Below the pieces are notes generated by a model. It was given only the letters and a program-made list of their open reading frames with translations. It searched no databases and was not told the origin of the DNA. 64,000 nucleotides of DNA, taken from assembly GCA_039881145.1 (NCBI GenBank), contig JAYKKI010000156.1, positions 191,001-255,000 of the forward strand, written 5' to 3'. Below, in pieces: positions 1-10,780 of this stretch. Each line of letters begins with the position of its first letter. The first letter of the stretch is position 1. The translations under genes were made by a program, and so were the position numbers. The DNA comes from Druceiella hillmani. Lineage: Eukaryota > Arthropoda > Insecta > Lepidoptera > Hepialidae.

Positions 1-864
1 TAACACAGTTGGTAAAAATAATCTATATAAGCAATGCAGCATACAGGGAAGCGATGTACTTAAGCAAACTTAGTTTTCAAATATTCTAATGAAGGGATAT
101 GCCTCATCAGATCACATTGCTCGAATTTTTAATTGAATTTGATGGAGGATGCTCGCGTAGCGTCTCTCATTTTTTTGTGTAATAATATTCAGTAAACAAT
201 TGTTGTGACGAAATATTATTTCACTAATTAAAAAAACAAACTGAATAAAAAAAAATTGTTTTATTATAATTCAATATAATAAATAACAGTACATTGACAT
301 AATGAACCTTCCGCACTAAAATATATAATTGTAGTCTTAGCTTTATTAAAATAGCATAAAATTAAACTTGTACGAGTATACACAAAAGTTATGTACATTA
401 ATTTGCGCTTCAAATAATTATTGTTAACAGTGATAGTGATCGAATTAACCCTGCCATGTCAATGTGACTCGATAAATAAAAGATTTTTTTAATAAAACTT
501 GATAAACAATCAATATTTTTTAATAAAATTTAGTAAATAATCCAAGATTGTTACAAAACTTCATAAATAATCGTTATTTGTCTGTATAAATTAAATTAAA
601 ATTTAGTAAATAATTGAACTTCTAAAAGGAAATTAAAACTCTTGGAATTACGTCCCAAAAGGCTACCATTTATTTAGAAACAATTAATTTTTGGATGCTT
701 TTTCAGTGAAAAATTTGTGAGCTCCGTATGCGCCTCACATAATGAAACAGCTTTATTTTATATTTAAAATTCACAGAAAATGTTACCATAAAAATATTTA
801 ATAATTCATAAATAGTACTCGACGGGATTGTTACTTTGGTTGTACGATATGAATATTTTCCCAT
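1..864. other. AT-rich stretch, nothing recognised
   Basis: Homopolymer-rich AT sequence with stops in all frames. I see no exon, RNA gene or repeat that I can support. Confidence 0.5.
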
Positions 865-1100
865 TTTGTTTGCAGCGCTATTTTATTCCACGCTAAGCTT
901 AACTGCAATCTGTTTTAAAATTCATGAACATCCTGTTGGCCAACTCGGCCACTGACGGATAGAAATAATTATATACAATTACGGCCGAAAAAGCAGGGTG
1001 TAGTAACTTATTCAGTCGACATCCGTCCGGAGGTCAGACTTAGTGTTTGACTAGGATCGGCAAGGGGCACCTGTCAATATGATTCGGTTGTGCTTTATCA
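865..1100 (+). repeat. Dispersed repeat copy 1
   Basis: The part from about 1000 to 1096 aligns by eye with 10678-10778: both share ACTTATTCAGT, a GTCAG box and CACCTGTCAATAT in the same order and spacing. The part from about 900 to 960 (AAAATTCATGAACA followed by a CAACTC box) resembles the reverse complement of 33470-33560. This suggests one old family of roughly 200 bp. It has no evident coding frame and I cannot name it. Confidence 0.5.
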
Positions 1101-1179
1101 AATGCGTTATACTATATTTAAAATATGCCCCGTGTCATTGAGTAAACTTTCTTGCTTTGCATCTGATTATTTCTTGTGC

Positions 1180-1190
1180 TGACGTAGTCA
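1180..1190. promoter_or_regulatory. bZIP-like dyad TGACGTAGTCA
   Basis: Two TGAC half-sites lie in inverted orientation with a 3-bp centre, as in CRE/AP-1-like sites. It is 33 bp upstream of a TATA box. A single short match could be chance. Confidence 0.25.
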
Positions 1191-1222
1191 TCACATTTTT
1201 ATACTCCCCTCTAGATCCAATT

Positions 1223-1320
1223 TATATAAGAACCTGCGGGTTCTCCACTTATTCAACTGCTCAACAAATTGATCACGGTGGCTCCACAGTTGGATTTGTT
1301 TACGATGAGTGAAAGTGAGT
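1223..1320 (+). promoter_or_regulatory. Candidate TATA promoter with short first exon and splice donor
   Basis: TATATAAG at 1223-1230 is a canonical TATA box. A TCAACT initiator-like element puts +1 at A1255, 31 bp downstream of the second base of the box, which is the normal spacing. A leader of 50 bp leads to ATG at 1305, then AGT GAA A, and a strong 5' splice site AAA/GTGAGT with GT at 1315-1316. Very short coding first exons followed by an intron are common in insect genes. If the donor is not used, the frame stops after 15 codons. No second exon could be identified, so the gene, if real, is unknown. Confidence 0.35.
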
Positions 1321-1414
1321 TTGTCGAAATGTGTAATCATTATATTTTTTAGTTCTTATGTACTTTTGTATTCAGGTGTAATCTACTAATACTTTGAATG
1401 TTGTTAATCGTTGG

Positions 1415-1627
1415 CAGTATTGGAGGCGCACCACTTAGTTAAGATATTGGTCAGTTATCCTTGTAAATTAGCGAATTAATTAAGTATTGCGTTACAAAAA
1501 ATATGTAAGTTGTACATAAATAAACAAGTATTAGAATTTTCCCGTTGTCAGATTTGTATGCATGTACTGCATAGTCGCTATTGGAGAAGTATCAGTTAGT
1601 TAAAATACTAGTCACTTATACTCGTCA
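1415..1627. repeat. Degenerate tandem duplication, about 157-bp period
   Basis: The segment near 1420-1470 (TATTGGAGGCG... then TTAGTTAAGATA... and GTCAGTTAT) recurs near 1577-1627 as TATTGGAGAAG..., TTAGTTAAAATA... and GTCACTTAT. It lies just downstream of the candidate splice donor. Confidence 0.4.
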
Positions 1628-2129
1628 CCGGTTTGTAACTGTGTGGAATAAAATCTGAAAAAGGTAATTTATTTGGTGTTATTATCTATATTAACAATTT
1701 ATTTTAAGTTTTTTTAGTCTTTAATCGTTTTGTTTATTAACTAAAAATGAACTCTCGTTTATACAAAAAACATACAATTCTTGTCACATATTTCTGATAA
1801 TAATTTTATTTCTATTTACCTTAAATTACATATTGGAATAAAATATTCATCTTAGACTGTTTTGTAACTGTCGTTTTAAAGATACACTTATTTAAATATA
1901 ACAATGTTTTTTTATATTATTTGGCGAAAAAAATTCAAGGGGAGAATGGGGTAAAATTTGTTTCTTTAATTTGCATAATTTTCCATAATTTTATGGAATT
2001 ATTATTTATACTAATATAATAAAGAGGTGAAATATTTGAGTGTTTTTGTTCCTTTCTTTGAAATAATCTTCAGAACTACTGATACAGTTGAACAAAATTC
2101 TTCTAAAATATTATTAATAACATATGTAC

Positions 2130-2130
<1 letters not shown>
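1628..2130. other. AT-rich stretch, nothing recognised
   Basis: No supported feature. Confidence 0.5.

Positions 2131-2211
<81 letters not shown>
2131..2211. repeat. (TA)n microsatellite
   Basis: Alternating TA with a single TATG interruption at about 2174. It directly abuts a tRNA-like SINE head, so it may be the element's tail. Confidence 0.95.
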
Positions 2212-2213
<2 letters not shown>

Positions 2214-2217
2214 TTGA

Positions 2218-2335
2218 ACAATTTTACAGGCACCCACGTATTTCGACCGGGCGGGATTTTAACAGATGAAAGGTTTGCGCATGTTCAATCATACCGGCAT
2301 TTCCAAGCGATAGCGATGCCGTGAGCACAAACTAA
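2218..2335 (-). mobile_element. Possible tRNA-derived SINE head, minus strand
   Basis: Read on the minus strand, this GC-richer block contains a B-box-like TGTTAAAATCCCGCCCGG (compare GGTTCRANTCC) about 45 bp after a weak A-box-like stretch. It then runs through ACGTGGGTGCC into a tail ending at the (TA)n array. The arrangement of tRNA-like promoter, short body and simple tail is that of a SINE. Both boxes are degenerate, so this is tentative. Confidence 0.4.
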
Positions 2336-2614
2336 TATTTCTTACATGACAGAATCAACTGCATTCATACAAGTTATATAATATCTTATTTAAATTAGAA
2401 AAAATAATTTAAATAGAAATTTTGGGAAGAAATTTGTTAAAATCTTTTTCAGCTGTGAAAATACATTTTATTCTCACATTAAATAAATACTCCAAATTTA
2501 AGCTGACTTTAGGTAATAAAATTGAGAAACAATGTTGCCTGGATAAAAACCATAATAACCTATATAGAACATAGAACCGATACAAATTCCGATCGTATTT
2601 ACACTCGCCGTCCA

Positions 2615-2905
2615 ATGATGCCAATTATGCGAACATTGTACGATGATGCCAATCATGCGACAGGTATATAATGATGACAGTCATGCGACAGGTATATAAT
2701 GATGACAGTCATGCGACTTTCGATGATGCCAATCACGCTATTGGTGTACAAATATGGCAATCACATACTCTTCAGTATTGCCAACCTTATGAATGGTGCA
2801 AAATGATGCCAATAATAAGACTGGTCGAAAATGAAACCAATTATGCGATCGGTGTAACATAGTGACACTCCTGCGTCGTTTAATGATACTAAATACGTGA
2901 CTAAA
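2615..2905. repeat. 28-bp minisatellite, about 10 units
   Basis: Units start at about 2615, 2643, 2671, 2699, 2723, 2752, 2777, 2803, 2831, 2859 and 2883, most at 28-bp spacing. The core is ATGATGCCAATCATGCGAC followed by GGTATATA or a variant. The units at 2643-2698 are nearly identical; outer ones are more diverged. The open 63-codon frame across it is a by-product of repetition. Confidence 0.8.
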
Positions 2906-3630
2906 AGTACCTACAGATAAAATAAAATAAATTTCTTAATAAATAACTTTCAAACCAATACTTCTAGACAGTTAAGTTTATAAAGTACTTATAAAATTTC
3001 CTCTAAATCTAATTTCCTTTAAGCTCTGATTTCCTTATATCTATGCCGACAATGTAGTCAAGGATATACATATTCATATATTTATAAATATATTTGTGTG
3101 TGTGTGTGCATATGAATGAAAAGTACGATATATCAATTGCTTTTATAATATGTGTTGTTTAAAAGGAACTTTATGGAAATTGATATATTTATTTTAAAAT
3201 TATGGGAGTAGTAGCCGGTAAAAAATCGCACACAACAAATATTGAAATTAAGGATAGAACATATATTTCTTGAAAACACCGATGCCTACAAATAAACATA
3301 TTAGAAAAACTTCCAGAATTTTCATTATAACATGATACGCGTTAATTATTGGTCTCTGATCTGTCTTTTTCAAATAACATTTTCTTGAAAGAAAATAATT
3401 TCCAGGATTTTAAATTAATCCTTCAAATTTAGGCGACAATTTTTTATAATTTAATAGTAAATGTTGAGATTTTGATATTTCATCAAAATAGAATAATTTT
3501 ATATATTTCAATATCATACGTTGTTATTAGTATATTTTACTAGAATGTACTGTTCAGTACATATAAGTATATTATGAAAATATTTTTCTCACTTTAAAAG
3601 ATATTACTTTTACACACTTGAAAATAAACA
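2906..3630. other. AT-rich stretch with a short (TG)8
   Basis: A (TG)8 tract at 3094-3109 is the only feature seen. Confidence 0.6.
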
Positions 3631-3729
3631 CAATTACTTTGTATATAATACACGTTATAAATACTCGTGGATTGGAAAATAGACAATTACTTTGTATATA
3701 ATGCATGTTATAAATACTCGTGGATTGGA
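3631..3729. repeat. 53-bp tandem duplication
   Basis: A 46-bp segment at 3631-3676 recurs at 3684-3729 with two visible substitutions. The two share CTTTGTATATAAT and AAATACTCGTGGATTGGA. High identity suggests a recent event. Confidence 0.85.
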
Positions 3730-5390
3730 CGAAGGGAGTAGGGGGACATGTACTGTGCATATCACTTTATAAATGGCAAAGCACGTTAATAATGGATGAA
3801 ATTATTTGCGATGAAACTATCTACATCGTTTTTCTCAGAAAACATTTGAAACGGAAACTTGAATTTTTATCTGACTTATTACCAAGCACATTAAACCGCG
3901 TTTATTTGAACAGAAATGGTTCGTGAAAACATTTCAGTGTTGGCAAATGAATAAATCGATGGTTATTTGTGTACATCGTGTGCTATATTAATTGCTTGAA
4001 AAAATTAGAAGGGTTTTGAGACTATTTTTTTCAAATTTCATATAAGACAGTCCTAGAGATATTGTAAAAAATATTCACAAGTTAATATGTCTCATGTGCA
4101 TCCTTCCACCTAAATTTCTAAAGTCAACATGATTACAGACGAGACAGTGTTTATTTAAAATTAACAACTTTCAGGCATGTAAAAGTAATATTGGACAATA
4201 TATTTACCCGAAGAAAAATAATATTAAGATTATTAAATAATTCAATAAACCTATAATGTAACCTTATTAATTTATATACACCTAAGTGTATCCACGCAAT
4301 ACAAGTTCCAGTTAATTTTTTTTTCAATTTATAACGTTAAATTAACACGATAAACAAGTCGATAAGGTAATCGTCAAGGTTCAAATGTGTCACTCAGTTC
4401 ATAGACGTTTTAACTGACCTCCTCTAGCCTGAACCTGATTCTAAGAGTTTTCTAGTTTCAGAGATGCAAAGTCTGTGAACATAATCTTGGTCACCGCAGA
4501 ATCTTCTCTGACTTAGATCATTATATATCAATTAAAATGAATTTAGAAAAATAATGGTCACATAGATAAATTCTATGAAACGAGTAATTAATACATTTAA
4601 ATATCGAATATTTATTTGTTGTAAAATATTTTATATTATTTTAATAGTTATGTTTTTTATTCCTATAAATATTATATAAGGAATATTGTTATTGCCTGCA
4701 AAATTCAATTAAAATAAATACATCAAAATCAGAAAAATTATTTTCTTTTAAGTTTCAAAATATTAGATAATAAACTATTTTTCATATTAAAAAAATAATA
4801 AACGGCGCCATCAGAAACCGCATACAGCTTATAAATTTATTTAAATAAATTGACCAAAAGATGGCGAGATTATAGGAGTTAAAGAACAATGAAACGATTC
4901 GGAATTCATTAACGTTTCATCCGTTAACAAAAATAGTAAATAAAACAGTTTCAACAATACTACAATAAGATAACAAAAACATGTTGACGAAAAAATGTCA
5001 GCAAAAATAAAATATGGATTACGCGTCGCCAAACTATTAAAACGTTACTACAGCAAGGTCGCTGGTCTACTACATAGTTCGAAGGCGGAAAAACAAACTA
5101 AGAGTAAAAATGCATAATTCCACACAGAATTATAAATCATCGACTTTCGTTTTTTCCTCTTTACTTATGCTATAAGACCTCCTATTAAGCTGACTTGCAA
5201 GATCGTAAATCGGTCGGAGGTGTCCTACGTGGTTTAATGATAAGCGAGTGAGACTATTGTATGAATGAAAAAACAATGCGCGTTAAATAGCCATCACTTT
5301 ATTTGCGTAAATCAAAAACTTGAAATTTTACAGCAATATGAAACTACAGACCTTAGTATATAATAAATCCAACTTGAAGTCGTGAGCTGT
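3730..5390. other. AT-rich stretch, nothing recognised
   Basis: Open frames here are short and of low complexity. A GGCGCC-containing patch at about 4801 and a GC-richer patch at 5030-5090 have no recognisable content. Confidence 0.5.
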
Positions 5391-5394
5391 TTTT

Positions 5395-5480
5395 GAAGAA
5401 AAGGTCTTTGACAGAGAGACGGACGGACAACCGAGTGATCCTATAATGGTTCTGTTTTTTATTTTGAAGGACGGAACTAA
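5395..5480 (+). repeat. GGTTCCG-family dispersed repeat fragment
   Basis: A GACAGAGAGACGGACGGACA run is followed by GTGATCCTATAATGGTTC, a T-rich spacer and GACGGAACTAAT. This order (GACAGAC run, CCTATAAGGGTTCCG, T tract, CGGAACCC) is shared with several other fragments in the window and resembles an abundant lepidopteran repeat known to me from memory. Confidence 0.6.
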
Positions 5481-7250
5481 TGTCAAGAATTATTAAAATT
5501 GTTTTGTGTGTATAATTACGAAAATCTTGCAATTTTATTATTAATTTAAAATACATTCTTTCACTTTGTCATTGTTATGTTTTAATTTAATTGACAGATT
5601 ATATTGTAGCTTTGTTCGTATTAATTGCAAGTAAAAACATTATTTTTTTGATATCCGTTTTCATGGCATTACAACAAAAAAAAACAAGTTAATTTTTTGA
5701 TTTTCTTACATTGTATAATGTAACTTTAAATTGATATGTAATTTTTTTATTACGGATGAAAATAAACTGAAACATCAAATGAGAGGAAAACTTTTCAATC
5801 TATTCGATTTGTAAATTTAGTTGGAATGCATTGAGTTTGAAATTTAATAAACTCGCTTTGCTCGCTTCAATCAAATAACACTTGGCATCGAATGGCCTCT
5901 AAATCTGTCCTTCCTTACTTAAATTTAACTTGTAAGTAGGTCAGTGAAATATAATAATACCAATACAGAAAGTATCAGTATACTGAAAACAAATAAATAA
6001 ACAGTTTACTGAAAACAAACGCAAACTATCGGTTCGTTGTACCAGCGATATTAGATACAGATGGAGACGTAACCGATTCTAAAGCCTAAAAAAATAACAT
6101 ATTGACCTAAATAACATATGATACATATGAGACTCTAAAATAAGATATGATTCTATTGATACTACCGTACCGTACATATGACAAATGGCATAATAGTAAA
6201 TTGTATATTACAACATTTCACTATGAACCGATTGCTATAATTTGTTTTTGAAACTGATTTTGACAAAATTCAATATTATATGCATATAGACATACGTGAG
6301 CGAAAAAATCAATTCTATGTTCCAACTTTTCAATTCGATATCTTTTATTGGCGATATAAATATACACATAATTGTCAATTGTCAATATTGAAAATTGATT
6401 GAAATTATTGACAAAAAATTAAAATCACAAAATCTAAGAGAAACGTTGACGAACGAGTTGAGAAGTAAAAACACTTGTGATTCAATTAGATATTTTCATT
6501 AACATTTACATATAAAAAAATATCATTTTTTAAATCAGTCGAACCATAAAGCAAGCAAAGTATTGAAATATAATGAACTGGAAAGAAAGTAAATGTATGC
6601 ATTATAAAACAGGGTAATCATAGGACAGATTTTTTATTCTAAAGGAAGTTGTTTGTTATGGTTGGCTACACAGCATCATTAAAAAAAAGGAAAGGCAATC
6701 TTTACTTCTTGGAAAATAGGAAAATTTGCTCCCACCCAAATGCATTCTATATAGCTACTAAAAAAACACTGCTGATATTTATATAACAATTCAAAAGATC
6801 TTTCGATTATGTCTGCATACATTTCCGATATAAATTTTGTAAACAGGCGTATTATTATATTCAAATCTTTATTCAGTCGCGCTGGTTTTCCATTTTCATA
6901 TTTTATACTGACGAAATTCTCTCACTTCACTATTGTTAATTTATGGTTGCACACTTTTTAATCTTCCATGAAGATTTTAAAATTCATTTTCTCTTTGTTT
7001 ACATTTTAATTAATTTTAAACTTTCATATCTTCTATATATCTACGGCCTTCTCGAGTTTTACAACCTCTGCTCATTGAGCAAACGTGATTTCCTTTTATT
7101 TTACACGACTTCAGCTTAAAATAAATAAATTCGGTGGCCTACAAAATTTATTCTCTTCTATTCTATTGGCTCTTTTTTATTCCCGATTAAAACCTTAGCC
7201 ATATCTACGTAACAAATAAAGAACAAATAAAAAAATGTACATTATTTATC
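5481..7250. other. AT-rich stretch, nothing recognised
   Basis: No supported feature. Confidence 0.5.
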
Positions 7251-7254
7251 AGTG

Positions 7255-7400
7255 AATAAAAGCGCAGTGCAAAGTAATGTTTCCGGTTCGATTCCCAGCC
7301 GCTCGTCGAGAAGGGCGGAAGTGACATTTGAAATCGCGTAGCTAAAACACCACTGACCAGTAAAGCGCAACAGCACCACTTGTTCGAAAAAGTTAGGTAC
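7255..7400 (+). mobile_element. tRNA-derived SINE-like element
   Basis: GGTTCGATTCC at 7285-7295 is a perfect match to the Pol III B box and is followed by a GC-richer CAGCCGCTCGTCGAG body. AGCGCAGTGC at 7261 resembles an A box but lies only about 25 bp upstream, too close for an intact tRNA, and no acceptor stem can be drawn. The simplest reading is an internally deleted tRNA-derived SINE, not a tRNA gene. The right end is approximate. Confidence 0.5.
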
Positions 7401-7429
7401 TGCGTTACGATTATGGGCATAACAAATGG

Positions 7430-8005
7430 CTTATATCCAGCAATCGATGAAGAGAGGCTAGTGATTGTTTAATACAAAACAATCTTATTGCATCGATCTA
7501 TGCAATCTATATACATAGAAGGCGAAAACTACGTCTAAGCCTACGAACTTAAAATTTAGCCCGCATTTATTTGTTGACTTCTAGTTAATCGCCAAGAATT
7601 TTTTATCTAAATTCAGCTCCCAGAGCTGTAAAAAAGGACGAATCATTTCGACATTTCAAAAGTTAGGGAAATCAAAATTTGTATTTAGTCTACCAGTTAG
7701 ATAGGAACATATCTACTTCACCGTTTGTGGAAAATTGTTAAGCGTGAATAATAAATATACAAAAAATTAACGAAATTATGCCCCGACAAAACCGATAAAA
7801 AAAAACCAATATCGATGTAACACATAATAAACCAAAAATTTTTCTTTTCTATAAATTGCTGTCATTTCATCTCCCAGCATTTCAAGTACGAATAGAGAAA
7901 TAACTCTTTATATAATATTTATCTAAATTATTATTTATTTTACATTACAGGGAAAATTTCCCAACAGAAAACTGTCAAAATTATTGTCAAATCTAAATGT
8001 ATACC
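7430..8005. other. AT-rich stretch, nothing recognised
   Basis: No supported feature. Confidence 0.5.
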
Positions 8006-8009
8006 GAAG

Positions 8010-8180
8010 TCTTTACTTCAATCACGTCCCTAACTATCTCATCTGCTTGGCTACAAGTAGCCACTGACGTTCTGTGCGTAACACTTTTAACGGCAATTCA
8101 ATCAATCAGACCCCCGGCCCTGAATGATTGCCCGATGATCCTTTTCCGTTCCGGCATCGAATTTCCGCCTATCCTCCTGA
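8010..8180. other. GC-richer island with open frames on both strands
   Basis: This block is clearly richer in G and C than its flanks. The plus strand is open for 62 codons from ATG at 7997. One minus-strand frame is interrupted by a single TGA over a similar length. Codons are varied and not of low complexity. I do not recognise either translation. It may be a conserved dispersed repeat, an exon fragment or a regulatory island. Confidence 0.35.
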
Positions 8181-8424
8181 TTTAATTATGTTTCTAACAC
8201 ACTCATTACAAATGTAAAAGTTATAAAAAAAGTAACATATAATATGAATTGAAACAAAATTTTGTTTGAAATTTGTTTTTCTATTGTTTTAAAATTTATT
8301 TTTCTTTAGCTATGCGTATGAAAACACGTCCGATATGAATATGATCAAAAGGTAAGTCAGTTGAATAAAAAGGCAGATCTGCTACCATCTATCTCATTGC
8401 TTTCTTTTTTGTTTACTGTTGACC

Positions 8425-8530
8425 TTTTTTAAGGCCCCTTAGCCAAAAATGGAACCTTTATAATTTTATAATGTAGGTGTATTTGTGTCCGCCCATCTGT
8501 GGCACAAGTATTTTCTATGGTTTTAAATCT
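8425..8530 (-). repeat. GGTTCCG-family repeat fragment, minus strand
   Basis: GGCCCCTTAGCCAAAAATGG followed by AACCTTTATAATTTTATAATG and GTGTCCGCCCATCTGT matches the reverse complement of the family layout. Heavily decayed. Confidence 0.5.
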
Positions 8531-9064
8531 ACTTGCCCGAATTTTTTAACCCTTTTTTATATGCCTTACTAAAACGTGTGAAATAAAATTTTGTTAGCGG
8601 AACGAATTTTATGTAACTACGCTACAAAAGTGTTTTAAATTGAAGTTTACGTTTTATTAGTCGCTTTTAATTTTTAGCTCCGTTTACGAAATATTAAGGT
8701 ACAAAATATAATGCAATGAATACACCCCCCTCCTTCCTCTACATATTTCCAAAAATAAGACTTTGTAAATATCTGGAAAAAATAAGTTTTTATGAAAACT
8801 TTCAAATAAAGTTATGTCTTGTAATACGACTTTCTTAAATTAGTAAATTTCAAAAAAATTACGTAGACAGAAATATTGCGAATGGAAATTACTGTATGAT
8901 TGAGCTTGCTAACGTAAATTAAAATGAATTACTGAATATATATTTTGTAATATTTAATTTAAAAAAGACACAGAAGACATCACAATAGCAGATCAAACTA
9001 TCAGGGTCTTAAAATCCTTATTCATTTGTTTTAGACGTTTATGGGTGTGTATTAGCAAGACATC

Positions 9065-9066
<2 letters not shown>
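8531..9066. other. AT-rich stretch, nothing recognised
   Basis: Contains a short C-rich run at about 8725. No supported feature. Confidence 0.5.
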
Positions 9067-9115
<49 letters not shown>

Positions 9116-9143
9116 ACATATATATTTATATATATATACATAT
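9067..9143. repeat. (TA)n microsatellite
   Basis: Pure TA to 9111, then interrupted TA/CA/TTTA to about 9143. Confidence 0.95.
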
Positions 9144-9706
9144 TACAGAGAAGCCATTATAAATATATACAGTTCGGTATTTTTCAGAAATGTCCAACAC
9201 ATACTTCGGATTGGTTTACTTCCCCGTTTGTGTCAGTTTAAGTTTGTTATAAAGTTTTACAGGAAGACGTAGTTGGATTACGTGAATAGGGATAACATGA
9301 AAAAGACACATTTTGTTTATTTTGGTAGTACATTAAAATACTAATGACTATTTTCTTGAATGAGAATTGATCTGTATGTATAACCAAATGACAAAAGGCT
9401 ACTAGTGAAAGGGAACCTAAGAGAAGATTATTATTTAGGAGTTTTTCATTAAATTTTAAAGTAAACACCCATTTTAACTGTTTATTCAGTAAGTATTTAT
9501 TTCACCTATTTTTGTCTGCTGTAACTTAATTGTTGTACACAACTCAATGTTTATCTTTATACAAACACCCCCCCCCCTAAACGTTCAAAATACCAAAAAT
9601 CTTCATTCTAAATTTAGAAATTTAATAATAAATTAGATATGTAATATTATCTGGAGGCTTCAACTATTTGTACCTGTATTTTATATCATTCCACAATCGC
9701 GAATAA
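9144..9706. other. AT-rich stretch with a poly-C tract
   Basis: An uninterrupted C run at about 9567-9577 is unusual in such AT-rich DNA. Nothing else seen. Confidence 0.5.
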
Positions 9707-10021
9707 ATGAACGATGAAACAAATTTTTCAACAACTTTTCAATATGGCATCCCCATTTCAAGATATAAGGATCAAAGACATTATACGGTACCTCCCCCTT
9801 TTGACATAAAAAATCATATACAAAATGGGAATGTGTTATTTAGGAATTATATCAGTGCAACATTATTTAAGTTAACTTTTGTTAATAGAGACATATTGAC
9901 AACCAAGCTTACGCTTATGAAACATACTAGTCTACATATTTACATGGGAAAGAATGACATCAATATTTATGGAAAGTTTAATAAAAATACTAAACACCCT
10001 CAAATCTATAACAATCTATAA
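9707..10021 (+). CDS. Anonymous 104-codon reading frame, probably not a gene
   Basis: An ATG-initiated frame of 104 codons ends in TAA. It is the longest frame here with a true ATG that is neither a microsatellite nor part of an element I recognise. The translation has mixed composition (a Val-Pro-Pro-Pro-Phe stretch near residue 29; many Asn, Lys, Ile and Thr). It has no signal peptide or motif known to me. The base at -3 is T, a poor initiation context, and no promoter or splice signal stands out. A chance frame is the likeliest explanation. Confidence 0.15.
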   Translation: MNDETNFSTTFQYGIPISRYKDQRHYTVPPPFDIKNHIQNGNVLFRNYISATLFKLTFVNRDILTTKLTLMKHTSLHIYMGKNDINIYGKFNKNTKHPQIYNNL

Positions 10022-10589
10022 ACTATGAAAATAAATTAAAATCTCGTAGTGGAAGTTGTACCGTTTGTTATAAGATTTTTTTCCTCTGCCAGTTTTTCTC
10101 GCCATACAATATAGTTCCTACATATAATATTTTCCGGTTTTTTACTTTTCCTGATATTCATATAACAATTTTTACCACTTTTTTTATATCGGACATCCTT
10201 TCTATATTGCAAACGATGGAATATGTAGGCACGTTTAAATTCTTAAACTTGCTTGTAGAATGTTTGTCATAAATATTCATTGATTTTACCAACAATAGAA
10301 CCATTTTCTATTCTAAAATGTACCTTTCATTTCATCAGTTCTCGTGTAAATTGTTTGTATTGTAAATATAATTGCAAAACGGTTAATCTTCAAGTGTTCT
10401 TAAAAAGAAAGTAAACGATTAGATTTACATCGCGTATTACAAACTTAAGGGGACCATGTTCAAACATGTAAACATTGCCTCTATCTTTCTAACCTTTTTG
10501 TATACTTTTATTAATGCATAAGCGTCGCACGGTGAGAAACACGCTGAGACTATTAAACATGAATTCCTTATCATATAGTTTTACTCCGA
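10022..10589. other. AT-rich stretch, nothing recognised
   Basis: No supported feature. Confidence 0.5.
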
Positions 10590-10780
10590 ACCCGACAGTA
10601 CTCCGTTCCAAAATTCTTGGAGATGCGGACAGAGAGGAAAGAAATGACGTTGCGCGATTACAACTACAAAAGGTGAATGTAATAACTTATTCAGTTGCCG
10701 TTCCGCCAGAAGTCAGGTTTGATGCGTCGCTGGGATTAACGGGGGACACCTGTCAATATAATTCCGTCGCGCCTTTTTAG
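10590..10780 (+). repeat. Dispersed repeat copy 2
   Basis: Related to 865-1100. The best part is 10678-10778, sharing ACTTATTCAGT, CCG-C-GAAGTCAG and CACCTGTCAATAT in order. The 10590-10677 part aligns more weakly with 940-1000. It is GC-richer than its surroundings. Confidence 0.5.

Noticed and set aside
2671..2862. 63-codon frame
   Set aside because: Lies wholly within the 28-bp minisatellite.
7233..7305. Possible tRNA gene around the GGTTCGATTCC box
   Set aside because: A-box spacing is wrong and neither acceptor nor anticodon stems can be drawn; a SINE head fits better.
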